DNA of 64,000 nucleotides, from assembly GCA_963840275.1 (NCBI GenBank), contig CAWIYK010000005.1, forward strand, positions 744,001 through 808,000. The letters are read 5' to 3'. Of the stretch, positions 51,907 through 60,779 are shown one piece after another. Both the position numbers and the translations under genes were made by a program. How positions within the stretch are numbered: position 1 is the stretch's first letter; each line of letters starts with the position of its first letter. The notes beneath the pieces were generated by a model. The model ran no database searches. It was given only the letters and a program-made list of their open reading frames with translations, and was not told the DNA's origin. Origin of the DNA: Actinophytocola sp963840275. Lineage in GTDB: Bacteria > Actinomycetota > Actinomycetes > Mycobacteriales > Pseudonocardiaceae.

Positions 51907-54900
51907 TCACCGGCCGGCGCGGGTGCTCTCCGGCGGACCGAGGTAGCTCGGCGCGAGGCCACCCGTGTCGACGACGATCTTCTGCACCACCACGGTCGGG
52001 TCGACCGTCCACACCTTCAGCACGTGCTCGCCGGGATGGGAGACCACGTGGGTGGTGGCGGTCCGGTTGACGTTGTCCGACGTGTTGCGTTCCCACTGAC
52101 GGTTCATGGCCGTGTCGTCCGCGCCGGTGGCCGTCGTGACGTTGACCCGCTGCGGCGGCTGGCCGTCGAGCGACACCGCGTAGGTGAGGCCGTCGGTCGG
52201 GTGGACGTTGTTGCGTGGCGACAGGTACACCCACACGGTGACCGGTCCGGTGGTCGTCAGGTTCATCGCGTACTCCAGCCGGGGCCCGTCCGGCTCGCGG
52301 CGGGGCGCGGTCACCGGGTCCGGCCGCATGCCGGCGCCGTCGCGGCCGATGTCGGGGATGCGCTGCCAGTCGCCGACCACGCGGGTCGCGTGGTCGGCCT
52401 GCATGGACGCGTACCCGTTGGCCTCGACGAAACCGCGCTTCGGCCGCTGCACGGCGTTGTCGACCACCGCGTGGACCACCACGGTCCGGCCGGCGCCCGT
52501 GACGGTCAGCGGCACCTCCGTGGTCCCCTTCGGCGCGCGGGACCAGTCGACCTGGACCGTCGCCCGCACCTCCTTGTCCACGGTGCCGCGACCGGGTGAG
52601 ACCCGCACCCACGGCACGGTGTCGATCCGGTAGTCGAACGCCGTCGCACCCCGGTTGAACACCTCGAGGTACTGCGCGGGCTGGCTCTGGTACCGGCTGA
52701 ACGTCGGCAGCACGGCCGGTGCGGACGACCGCGGCCACCACAGGTCCGAGCCGTCGACCGCGACGCCCATGTCCGCGGCCGCGGGCACCTCGATCCGCTG
52801 CGCCGCGGGGAAGACCTCGTCCGGCAGCGCCACGTTGTTCAGCTCCGGCTGCTGCCACGGCGCGTTCGGGCCGTACCGCTCGACGTCCCCGTAGCCGATC
52901 TTGGGCTGACTCTGGAAGTTGCGCCACTTCCCGTCGGCGAGCGTGGTGTTGTAGTAGTCGGACATGGCCTGGTCGTCGGCGAACCGTGCCGCCGTCTCGT
53001 CGGCGAGGTCGTTGGTCGCGGCCCGACCCTGTGCCGCGTACCGGAGGTTCGTGAACTCCGCTCTGCGCAGGGCATACAGGTTCGCGGTCGCCTTGGTGGC
53101 GTACAGCACGAGCTGGTAGTAGGCGTCCTGGTGGGACTCCGGCAGCGCGCGCCCGACCCGTTCCGCCTTCGCCGCGAGGCGCTGCCAGTCGGCGGTGACC
53201 CGGTCCATCTCCCGGTAGTGCTCGAGGTAGTACGGGTTCGCCTGGTCGTCGTAGGTCACCGTGTTGTCGGGACCGGCGGTGATCCGCCGGTTGAGCAGCT
53301 CCGGCTTGCGGCGCGACTGCAAGCACGCCGTAGGCGTGCAGCACCTCGGCGATCTCGCCGGCGTGCCGCGCGCCGAAGTTCTGCGCCGCGTACCGCTTCT
53401 CCCACTCCGGCAACGCCTCGAGCGGCAGCGCGTCCGGGTTCCACGCGTAGTCGAGGAAGAACTGCGTCGGCAGCTCCTCGTTCTTCAGGTCGCCGACGTT
53501 CACGACCCACAGCCGGTCGACGCCGTACCGGTAGGACGTGTTCAGCTGCTCCCACGTGTTCGCCAGGTTGACCGTGTCGACCCACTTGTAGTTGCGGCCG
53601 CCGCCGACGTAGTCGAAGTGGTAGTACATCCCGTACCCGCCGGCGCGCGGCGGCAGGCTCGGGTCGGGCAGCTTGCGCATGTTGCCCCAGTTGTCGTCGG
53701 TGAACACGACGGTCACGTCGTCCGGGGCGCGCAACCCCTTGTCCCAGTACCGCTGCACCTCCTTGTACAGCGTCCACACCTGCGGCGCGTCCGAGGCGCC
53801 CTGCTCGGCGAGGATCTGCCGTTCGCTCGCCAGGATCTCCCGCATCAGCTCGATGCCGTCGCCGTCGGGCAGGCCGACGTCGCCGTTGCCGCGCATGCCG
53901 AGCGTCACGACGCCCTCGAAGTCGTCGTCGACCATGCGACGCACGCCCTCGGTCCAGTACGCCTTGATCGCGTCGGCGTTGCGGCGGAAGCTCCACTCGC
54001 CGGTGCCGCCGTAGGGGTCGTGGCCGGGGGTGACGATGTTGCCGGCCGGGTCGCGCACCGCGGGCACGGCGTGCCGGTTCCACTCCTCGATGCCCCGCAT
54101 CATCGGCGCCTCGTGGGAGGTGCCCATGACCACGCCGTACGCGGTCGCCGTCGCGTGGTTGGCCGGGTCGTCCTCCGCGAACGCGCGGCCCCACACGGCC
54201 GGCCACAGGTAGTTCGCCTTGAGCCGCAACATGGTCTCGAACACCCGCGCGTAGAACTTGCTGTTGAACCCGCCGGGTCGGCCCGGCGCGAGACCGTCCC
54301 CGAACTGGGTCGGCGCCCACGTGCCGAGTGCGGGATTCTCGTCGTTGACGAAGAACCCCCGGTACTTCACCGCGGGCGTGCCCTGCGTGTGCCGGCCCGG
54401 CAGGACGTGCAGCTCGGCGGACTGCCGCGCCGGCACGTCGTCCCACCAGTACCAGGGCGAGACGCCGATGCGGCGGGACACGTCGTACGCGCCGAAGATC
54501 GTGCCGCGCTGGTCGCTGCCGGCGATGACGAGTGCGCGGCGGACCCCGGGCAGCGGGTCGCGCACCACCTGTTGCAGCGAGGTCTCCCACTTGCCGGCGA
54601 TCCCCGTGACGTCAAGCTTTCCCGCCCGCACGAGGCCGTCGATCAGCGGGCTGGCGCCGATGGTCCCGACGAGCACCGGCTCGCTGTGCGCCGGCACCCG
54701 GTCGACCGAGACGGCCGGTGCCACCCTGGTGACCCGTTCGATGTCGGTCCGCAGGTCGCCCACCACCCGGACCACACCGGGGAAGTCGCTGCCGCTGACG
54801 ACCAGCGGCGCCGCGACACCCCGCGCCACCAACGGAAAGGAGCCCGGCCGCGGCGAGGTGACCACATAGGACTCTTCGGTGTCGGTCTCGGCCGCCGGCG

Positions 54901-54970
54901 CGGCGGCCCTGGCGGGGGCGATGGACGCGGCCAGCAGGACGACGACCACCGGGGCGAGAGACTTTCGCAT
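51907..54970 (-). pseudogene. Secreted GH115 glycosyl hydrolase gene (xylan alpha-1,2-glucuronidase type), frameshifted near 53321
   Basis: From ATG 54970 the frame encodes a Sec signal (to about residue 25) and GH115 blocks: 'RRIGVSPWYWWDDVPAR', 'YRGFFVNDENPAL', 'GMRGNGDVGLPDG', 'VVFTDDNWGNMRKLP' and 'YGMYYHFDYVGGGRNYKW'. After 'EVLHAYGVL' it shifts; the continuation 'QSRRKPELLNRRIT' to the C-terminal beta domains (stop at 51907) is one frame over. Dropping one base (A at 53321 or 53322) restores about 1020 residues, normal for GH115. GH115 enzymes remove 4-O-methyl-glucuronic acid from xylan. Mutation versus sequencing error cannot be told from the window. Confidence 0.88.
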
Positions 54971-55006
54971 GTCGATCTCCGTATGAGCGCAGGAACCAAT
55001 GCGGAG

Positions 55007-55019
55007 CCGAAAGTTTCGG
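55007..55019. promoter_or_regulatory. Xylanase-type operator CGAAAGTTTCG
   Basis: CCGAAAGTTTCGG is a perfect dyad (6-base arms around G) 37 bases upstream of the GH115 start. Inverted CGAAA-TTTCG repeats precede actinomycete xylanase genes and are bound by xylan-utilisation repressors (family knowledge). A related copy, CGGAAGTTTCGG, is at 55093-55104. A weaker arabinose-type match, GTTCACGATAAC, is at 55036-55047. Confidence 0.6.
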
Positions 55020-55116
55020 AACAATTCCGTAACAGGTTCACGATAACGACTGGCAGACAAAGAATCCAGAGCGCTCAGGGGGAGATGAATTTCGGAAGTT
55101 TCGGTAAATCGGCCAG

Positions 55117-55530
55117 CTAGTCCGATACAAGCCGGAACCGTTGTGCCACCACGAGGGTGTCGTCGTCGACGGTGAAGTCCGCGCCGAACTCCGCGCGCAT
55201 CTCCGGGCCGTGCCAGAACTTCTCGTGGGACGCGCGCCACTGCGCGACCGACCGGTCGCCCTCGCCCTCGTCGAGCGCGTGTCGCAGGTCGACGTCCGCG
55301 AGCCGGACGACGCGTACGTCGGTCAGCTCGATCGCCGCGACCCGGTGCCCGGCCGAGTCGACCACCGCGAACCGCTGGCCGGCCTCGGGCAGCGGCTCGT
55401 TCGTCTGCTCGTGGTCGACGACCAGGCCGGAGGTCGAGGTCTTCGCGCCAGACAGGATCGCGGCCACGAGCTGGTCGCGCAGCGGGCCCGGGAACGCGAA
55501 CTCCATCGTGGGCAGGTCGTCGAGGGGCAT
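55117..55530 (-). CDS. ASCH-domain protein
   Basis: This 137-residue protein has the ASCH core 'ILSGAKTSTSGLVVDHE' (GxKT motif), 'FAVVDSAGHRVAAIELTDVRVV', 'GEGDRSVAQWRASHEKFW' and a C-terminal 'LVVAQRFRLV'. ASCH domains are RNA-binding or nucleoside amidohydrolase-like (PUA fold). It lies upstream of the GH115 gene in the same direction, separated by the operator region, so is probably independent. Confidence 0.82.
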   Translation of the reverse strand: MPLDDLPTMEFAFPGPLRDQLVAAILSGAKTSTSGLVVDHEQTNEPLPEAGQRFAVVDSAGHRVAAIELTDVRVVRLADVDLRHALDEGEGDRSVAQWRASHEKFWHGPEMRAEFGADFTVDDDTLVVAQRFRLVSD

Positions 55531-55635
55531 GCCGCGAGCGTATTCAGCCCGACAACCGGGTTCTCGTTGCCGAAACTAGCCGGCTTTTGGTGATTTGTTA
55601 CCCAAATGGTCGTCTTCATCGGGTATCTGTCAGTC

Positions 55636-56463
55636 ATGCGCCGACTTCGCCTCGTCCTGCTGCTCGTCGCGGTCGCCTTCGCCGGGCTCGCCGCCCCGGC
55701 CACCGCCGACCCGCACGGTCCGTCCGTGCGGCCGCTGACCGTGCTGTCGTTCAACATCCACCATGCCGGCGGCCTCGACGGCGTCGTCGACCTCGACCGG
55801 CTGGCCGCCGAGATCCGGCGCACCCACGCGGACGTGGTCGGCCTGCAGGAGGTGGACCGCCACTACGGCGAGCGCAGCGACTGGGCCGACCAGCCCGCCG
55901 AGCTGGCGAGCCGTCTCGGCATGCACGTGGTCTACGGCGCGAACCTCGACCTCGAACCGCCGGCGCCGGGGCAGCCGCGCCGGCAGTACGGCACCGCGAT
56001 CCTGTCCAGGCACCCGATCGTGTCGTGGCGGAACACGTTGCTGCCGATGGTGACGCCGACCGAGGAGCAGCGCGGCCTGCTCGAGGCGGTGGTCGACGTG
56101 CGCGGCATGAAGGTCCGCGCGATGACCACGCACCTCCAGCACGACAGCGCGGAGTCGCGCCTGCGCCAGGCCGGCGTGGTCGCGGCGGCGGTCGCGGCGT
56201 CCGTGGAGCCGGTGGTGCTGACCGGGGACCTGAACGCCACCCCGGAGAAGCCGGAGATCGCGACGCTCACGGAGGTGCTCGCCGACAGCCACGTGCGGGC
56301 CGGCCGCGGTGACGGGTTCACCTATCCGGCCGAGGGGCCCACCGCGCGCATCGACTACGTGCTCACCACCAACGCGCTGCCCGTGTACTCGGCCGTGCTC
56401 GGCACCGAGTCGTCCGACCACTTCCCGGTATTCGCCCGGCTGGTCGTGTGGCGGGCCGAGTAG
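55636..56463 (+). CDS. Secreted endonuclease/exonuclease/phosphatase-family protein
   Basis: The 275-residue precursor has a Sec signal (to about residue 25, AAPATA). The EEP fold follows: 'VLSFNIHHAGG' (Asn), 'VVGLQEVDRHYG' (catalytic Glu), 'VVLTGDLNATPEKPE' (Asp/Asn), 'RIDYVLTT' and 'SSDHFPVFA' (Asp-His). All catalytic residues are present. The substrate could be phospholipid, nucleic acid or a phosphorylated sugar. ATG at 55636 is chosen because the signal peptide starts there. Confidence 0.85.
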   Translation: MRRLRLVLLLVAVAFAGLAAPATADPHGPSVRPLTVLSFNIHHAGGLDGVVDLDRLAAEIRRTHADVVGLQEVDRHYGERSDWADQPAELASRLGMHVVYGANLDLEPPAPGQPRRQYGTAILSRHPIVSWRNTLLPMVTPTEEQRGLLEAVVDVRGMKVRAMTTHLQHDSAESRLRQAGVVAAAVAASVEPVVLTGDLNATPEKPEIATLTEVLADSHVRAGRGDGFTYPAEGPTARIDYVLTTNALPVYSAVLGTESSDHFPVFARLVVWRAE

Positions 56464-56799
56464 GCACCGCTCTGAATTCTCTCACCGATATCCCGTGGAA
56501 TTGTTTGTCCGCGGGATATCGGCGTGTCTGGGCTTGCGAGCTGCAGGTTGCAGATCGCGACAGACGGTCACCATTCTCCAAGATACCGTAGAAACACCAG
56601 GTCGCTCAGACGCTCTCCGTGATCGCGTTACTGCATTGTTGACGCAGAGTCTGCGCTCGCACACGGTCGGAATCGACCCTTGACTTTGCCGATCTCGTGA
56701 ACTTCTATGCCGTTGTCAGTCAAGGGGGAATTCGCGCTCGCGGAAATCTGTGCGGAGCGCCCTGACGTCTTGTCGTGGGTTTCAGAAGGGAACTGTGTC
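56464..56799. promoter_or_regulatory. Intergenic region with hairpin and MHYT-gene promoter
   Basis: This 336-bp gap is markedly less GC-rich than the surrounding DNA. It holds an 11-bp inverted repeat (CCGATATCCCG 56485-56495, CGGGATATCGG 56512-56522, 16-base loop) that may end the upstream transcript. A promoter TTGACT (56680-56685), 17-base spacer and TTCTAT (56703-56708) reads towards the MHYT gene. I see no gene in it. Confidence 0.6.
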
Positions 56800-57630
56800 G
56801 TGGCCATCGCCGCCGACCACGTCCATCATTTCGCGATGGGCACCTGGATGTTGTTCTTCGCCTATTTCACGTCGGTCGTCGGGTCGGTCGTCGGGCTCGC
56901 CTGCACGCTGCAGGCCCGGCGCGTCGGCCCCGGCCAGTCCCGCATCGGCTGGCTGCTGCTCGCCGCGGTGTCGATCGGCGGTGTCGGCATCTGGCTGATG
57001 CACTTCATCGCCATGCTCGGGTTCGACACCCCCGGCATGCCGGTGCGTTACGACATCGGGCGCACCGCGCTGTCGGCGGTCCTGTCGGTCGGCGCGGTCT
57101 TCCTCGGCCTCGTGGTGTTCGGCGTTCGCGAGAAGTTCTCCGTCGTGAGGCTGCTGCTGGCCGGTCTGATCACCGGCCTCGCCGTGAACGTCATGCACTA
57201 CACCGGCATGTGGGCGCTGAAGATCAAGGGCACGATCAGCTACGACCCCGGTCTCGTCGCGGTGTCGGTGGTGATCGCGGTGGTGGCCGCGACCGCGGCG
57301 TTCTGGTTCACGGCCGCCGTCGACCAGCTGTGGCTGCGGGTGGCGGCCGGACTGGTGATGGGCCTCGCGGTCACCGGCATGCACTACATGGGCATGGCGG
57401 CCATGCGGGCACAGCTCGACCCGACCGCGGCGGAGCCGCCCGGCGTCGAGGTGTTCAGCTTCCTGTTCCCGGTGTTCGTACTGGGGATCGTGGCACTCGC
57501 CGTCCCGATCTACGCCGTCATGATGGCCTCGACCTGGTCGGAGGCCGACCCGGTACCGCCGGCGGAGGCCCGTGCCCGCGCCGAGCAACTGGCCCGCGGG
57601 GAGCAGTTGGCCCGCACCGCACGCCGCTAG
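56800..57630 (+). CDS. MHYT-domain integral membrane sensor protein
   Basis: The 276-residue protein has seven or so transmembrane helices carrying three MHYT-type motifs (MHFIAM, MHYTGM, MHYMGM). In the family these Met/His clusters are proposed to bind copper and sense O2, CO or NO. Unlike many MHYT proteins it has no attached GGDEF/EAL output domain. The GTG at 56800 is chosen because GAAGGGA lies at the right spacing, and because the promoter -10 box overlaps the more upstream ATG at 56707, which cannot then be in the mRNA. Confidence 0.82.
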   Translation: MAIAADHVHHFAMGTWMLFFAYFTSVVGSVVGLACTLQARRVGPGQSRIGWLLLAAVSIGGVGIWLMHFIAMLGFDTPGMPVRYDIGRTALSAVLSVGAVFLGLVVFGVREKFSVVRLLLAGLITGLAVNVMHYTGMWALKIKGTISYDPGLVAVSVVIAVVAATAAFWFTAAVDQLWLRVAAGLVMGLAVTGMHYMGMAAMRAQLDPTAAEPPGVEVFSFLFPVFVLGIVALAVPIYAVMMASTWSEADPVPPAEARARAEQLARGEQLARTARR

Positions 57631-57639
57631 TCCCCGCAA

Positions 57640-57673
57640 CTCCCGCGGCGGCGCCGGTAGGCCGCCGCGGGAG
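57640..57673. terminator. Bidirectional hairpin terminator
   Basis: CTCCCGCGGCGGC, an 8-base loop, then GCCGCCGCGGGAG form a perfect 13-bp stem between the convergent MHYT and peroxidase genes. Confidence 0.8.
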
Positions 57674-57687
57674 GCGGACTGACTAGC

Positions 57688-59346
57688 TCAGTCACCGAGT
57701 GGGTTGAGCAGGTCGGCCTTTCCTTCGAAGGCGAACAGCAGCAGGTCGGTCATCCGGAAGGTGTACGCGTCCGGTCCGAACACCGGCCGCCAGTGCGGCT
57801 CGCGGACGATCGACGTGTGGCTGCCCTCCATCGCGCGGTGGAACACCTCCGCGACGATGCGGCCGCCGACCGGGCCGAGCAGGCCGCCGTGCAACTCGGC
57901 CTCGCGCAGGACGTAGAACCACAGCGGGGTCGCCGCGGCCACGGCGCGACGCTGCTTCTCGGTGAGCCCGTCGAGGCTCGCGCCGCCGTCGCCGGCGAGG
58001 ATCTGCTCCTCGGTGAGCGGCTCGACGTCGAGGAACCTGGCCAGCTGCTGTCCGCTGGCGAGCCGCACCATGTTGGCTCGCGTCAGGTTGCGGAAGGCGA
58101 GGTTGCGCTGGATGTCGGTGACCGCGCTGCCGCGGCCGCCGAACGTGCCGGCCGGCAGCTGCGCCAGCGGGTCGACCAGCAGGGTGTCGATCCGCTTGGT
58201 GACGTTGCCGCCGCCCGCGTCGGCCGGTGCCGCGAGGTCCGGACGGCCCGCCTCGGTGAAGTCGTAGAGCCTGCGGAAGTCGGCGATCCAGTTGGTGGGC
58301 AGCGTGTCCACCGTCCCCGAGTCGGGGTCGTCCAGCTCCGGGAGTCCCGAGCCGGGCTCGAAGTTGCCTGCGGTGCCGGTGAAGGTGAACAGCTGCAGCA
58401 GCGTCGCGGCCTGCCCTGGACCGGTGCTGTTGAACACCCGGTTCCACTGGTACGCGGCGCGGATCATGCTGTGCCCCAACCGGTACGCGGCGACCGCGAA
58501 CTCGATCGGCATCGTCGGCTGCTGCCCGTAGTGACCCCGGCCCCGGCCCGGCGCCTCGAAGAACCGGCGGCCGTAGGCGAACACGTCGGTGACGATCGCC
58601 GGGTCGACGATGCGCGGCAGGAAGTCGGTGCGCAGCATCCACTGGTAGTGCCGCACGACGTGGTCGCGCGCCGCGGCGAACAGCCGCGTCCCGGTCAGGC
58701 CCTTGAGCGCGAGCTCCTCGACGACCCGGTTGTGGAACCGGATGAACGCGAGGTGGGTCTGTGCGACCGCGAGGTTCTCGTCGTTGCGTGCGTCCGGGAT
58801 CAGCGGCTTGCGCCGGTCCGCGTGCGTGCCGGCCGTGCCGCCGACGCGGGGCAGGTCGAAGCCGTCGAGCTCGACGTTGACCCGGTCGTCGGGGAACGTC
58901 GTCGCCGACGTCCGGCCGGTCAGGAGCTGCACGCCGTCGGCGGCGTAGAACGCGCGGTCCTGCCGGTCGGCCGGCCCGCGCCCGTACACCGAGTCGAGGT
59001 CCAGCGCGGGCGACCGGCCCTGCAGCAGGTCGCCGAGGCTGACGTCGTCGCCGAGCTGCGCCTCGGTCCGGTCCATGGTCATGTCGTGGTCGACGAACTG
59101 GCCGAGATAGGTGAACCCGGCGGGCACCGCCGAGTCCCGCTGCGCGTCCGGCACGGTGACCGCCTCGGCCAGCGCGGTCCTGGTCTCCTCGTCGAGCCGC
59201 TTGCCCTTCGGCCCCATCCGCGAGAAGCGGAACCGCCGCAGGTCCTCGTCGCTCCTCGGCGGCCGGGTCGTCGGTTCGCCCTTCCCGTCGAACTCGAGCA
59301 CGCCTTCGCCCACGACGAAGAAACTGCTCCGCCCATGCTTGTTCAT
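57688..59346 (-). CDS. Animal-type haem peroxidase family protein
   Basis: The 552-residue protein has the distal His87 in 'QFVDHDMT', a catalytic Arg in 'PDARNDENL' (Arg187), and the proximal His292 in 'AYRLGHSMIR'. These are the three key residues of the peroxidase-cyclooxygenase superfamily. No signal peptide is visible. Bacterial members oxidise halides or phenols, but roles are rarely known. ATG at 59346 follows a GGGGG stretch. It is divergent from the histidine kinase gene across a 125-bp region with a large dyad. Confidence 0.87.
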   Translation of the reverse strand: MNKHGRSSFFVVGEGVLEFDGKGEPTTRPPRSDEDLRRFRFSRMGPKGKRLDEETRTALAEAVTVPDAQRDSAVPAGFTYLGQFVDHDMTMDRTEAQLGDDVSLGDLLQGRSPALDLDSVYGRGPADRQDRAFYAADGVQLLTGRTSATTFPDDRVNVELDGFDLPRVGGTAGTHADRRKPLIPDARNDENLAVAQTHLAFIRFHNRVVEELALKGLTGTRLFAAARDHVVRHYQWMLRTDFLPRIVDPAIVTDVFAYGRRFFEAPGRGRGHYGQQPTMPIEFAVAAYRLGHSMIRAAYQWNRVFNSTGPGQAATLLQLFTFTGTAGNFEPGSGLPELDDPDSGTVDTLPTNWIADFRRLYDFTEAGRPDLAAPADAGGGNVTKRIDTLLVDPLAQLPAGTFGGRGSAVTDIQRNLAFRNLTRANMVRLASGQQLARFLDVEPLTEEQILAGDGGASLDGLTEKQRRAVAAATPLWFYVLREAELHGGLLGPVGGRIVAEVFHRAMEGSHTSIVREPHWRPVFGPDAYTFRMTDLLLFAFEGKADLLNPLGD

Positions 59347-59420
59347 CAATGAACCCCCAGGTTCGTCCGGCACGTAAGAGGTGCCGGCGTCAACCTCAAG
59401 GGAGTCGCGAGCCGCGGTCT

Positions 59421-59462
59421 GGATACCCGGGGAATCCGGTCATCGGGATTCCGTGGGTTACC
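59421..59462. promoter_or_regulatory. Dyad operator upstream of the two-component system
   Basis: GGATACCCGGGGAATCC (59421-59437) and GGGATTCCGTGGGTTACC-type right arm (59446-59462) are imperfect inverted copies (13 of 17 bases). The dyad overlaps a TACCTT -10-like box seven bases before the histidine-kinase ATG, so the mRNA is probably leaderless. It suits autoregulation by the response regulator at 60776. Confidence 0.5.
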
Positions 59463-59471
59463 TTGACCGTC

Positions 59472-60779
59472 ATGGGCACGGCACGTGATCAGGAGCTTGC
59501 CTGGAGCCGGTGGGCGCGGCCAGGGCCGACACCGGCGCAGCGGCGCAACGACGTGGTGGTGGGGCTCGCGGTGCTCGCGGGCGCGCTGGCGGTCACCGTA
59601 CTCGTCAACAGCATGGGCGCGTTCTTCTACGACAGCGTCCCCTCGCTGGCGGAGCAGTTCGCGTGGACCGCGGCGATGACCCTGCCGCTCACCGTGCGCA
59701 GCAGGTACCCGATCGTGGTGCTGGTCGCCGTCGGGGCGCTGTTCATCGCCGGGCAGGCGCGGCAGATCGGCGACAACCTGGTCCCCTCGATCGCGTTGTT
59801 CCTCGCGATCTACACGGTCGGCGCGTGGGAGCGGAACCGGCCGCTCGCGCGCTGGTCGCGGGTGGCGGTGATCGTCGCCATGTTCGGCTGGCTCGGCGTC
59901 GCGCTGGTGCGGGCGCTGGTGGCGCCTGCGGAGCCGTTCGAGGGCGCGGCGGGTCCGCTCGACCCGTTCGTCGCCTCCGTCACCTACAACATCGGGTTCA
60001 ACCTGCTGTTCTTCCTGTCCGCGTACCGCTTCGGCGACATGGCGTGGTTGTCCGCGCGCCGGCAGGCGCAGCTGGAGCAGAGCGCGGCGGAGCTGCGCCG
60101 GTCGCAGGAGCAGAACACGAGGGGCGCGGTCGTGGCGGAGCGGGTCCGCATCGCGCGGGACCTGCACGACGTCGTCGCCCACCACGTGTCGGTCATGGGC
60201 GTGCAGGCCGGCGCGGCGCGCCGCGTGCTCGCCAAGGACCGCGACACCGCGAGCGACGCGCTGCGCGCCGTCGAGGAGACCGCCCGCGTCGCCATCGGCG
60301 AGCTGCGCGGGCTGCTCGGCGTGCTGCGTGCCGACGAGTCGGCCGCGGAGCCGACCGGCACCGCGCACCCGGGGCTCACCCAGCTCCCGGACCTGCTGTC
60401 GACCGCGCGGACGGCCGGGCTGGAGGTCGACTTCGGCGTGTACGGGGCGGAGCGGCCGGTGCCCGACGGCGTCGCGCTGTCCGCCTACCGCGTCGCCCAG
60501 GAGGCGCTGACGAACGTGGTCAAGCACGCCGGCGCCCGTCGGGTCGACGTCCGCGTCCGCTATCTTGCCGACGCCCTGGAGGTCGAGGTGACCGACGACG
60601 GGCGGGGTGGCCGCGCGTCCGGGACCGGGTTCGGGCTGCTCGGGATGCGGGAGCGGGTGGCGGTGCACGGCGGTGAGCTGGAGGCCGGCCCGCGCGCCGG
60701 CGCCGGCTACCGGGTCCGCGCCACGTTGCCGATGAAGTCCGGGAAACCGCTCGACCGCGAGGAGATGTCCACGCCGTGA
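59472..60779 (+). CDS. Sensor histidine kinase (NarL/LuxR-partner type)
   Basis: The 435-residue protein has four to six N-terminal transmembrane helices (about 27-150 and 172-190). A HisKA_3 dimerisation helix has phospho-His232 in 'ARDLHDVVAHHVS', and the HATPase domain has 'AQEALTNVVKHA' and 'VTDDGRGG...GFGLLGMRERV'. The partner regulator overlaps by four bases and the pair is followed by an ABC exporter, a layout typical of systems that sense envelope-active compounds. Confidence 0.92.
   Translation: MGTARDQELAWSRWARPGPTPAQRRNDVVVGLAVLAGALAVTVLVNSMGAFFYDSVPSLAEQFAWTAAMTLPLTVRSRYPIVVLVAVGALFIAGQARQIGDNLVPSIALFLAIYTVGAWERNRPLARWSRVAVIVAMFGWLGVALVRALVAPAEPFEGAAGPLDPFVASVTYNIGFNLLFFLSAYRFGDMAWLSARRQAQLEQSAAELRRSQEQNTRGAVVAERVRIARDLHDVVAHHVSVMGVQAGAARRVLAKDRDTASDALRAVEETARVAIGELRGLLGVLRADESAAEPTGTAHPGLTQLPDLLSTARTAGLEVDFGVYGAERPVPDGVALSAYRVAQEALTNVVKHAGARRVDVRVRYLADALEVEVTDDGRGGRASGTGFGLLGMRERVAVHGGELEAGPRAGAGYRVRATLPMKSGKPLDREEMSTP

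Noticed and set aside
51776..55240. 1154-codon minus-strand frame across GH115
   Set aside because: Only the part from 54970 to about 53322 is GH115-like. The rest is the wrong frame after the indel and the upstream intergenic region.
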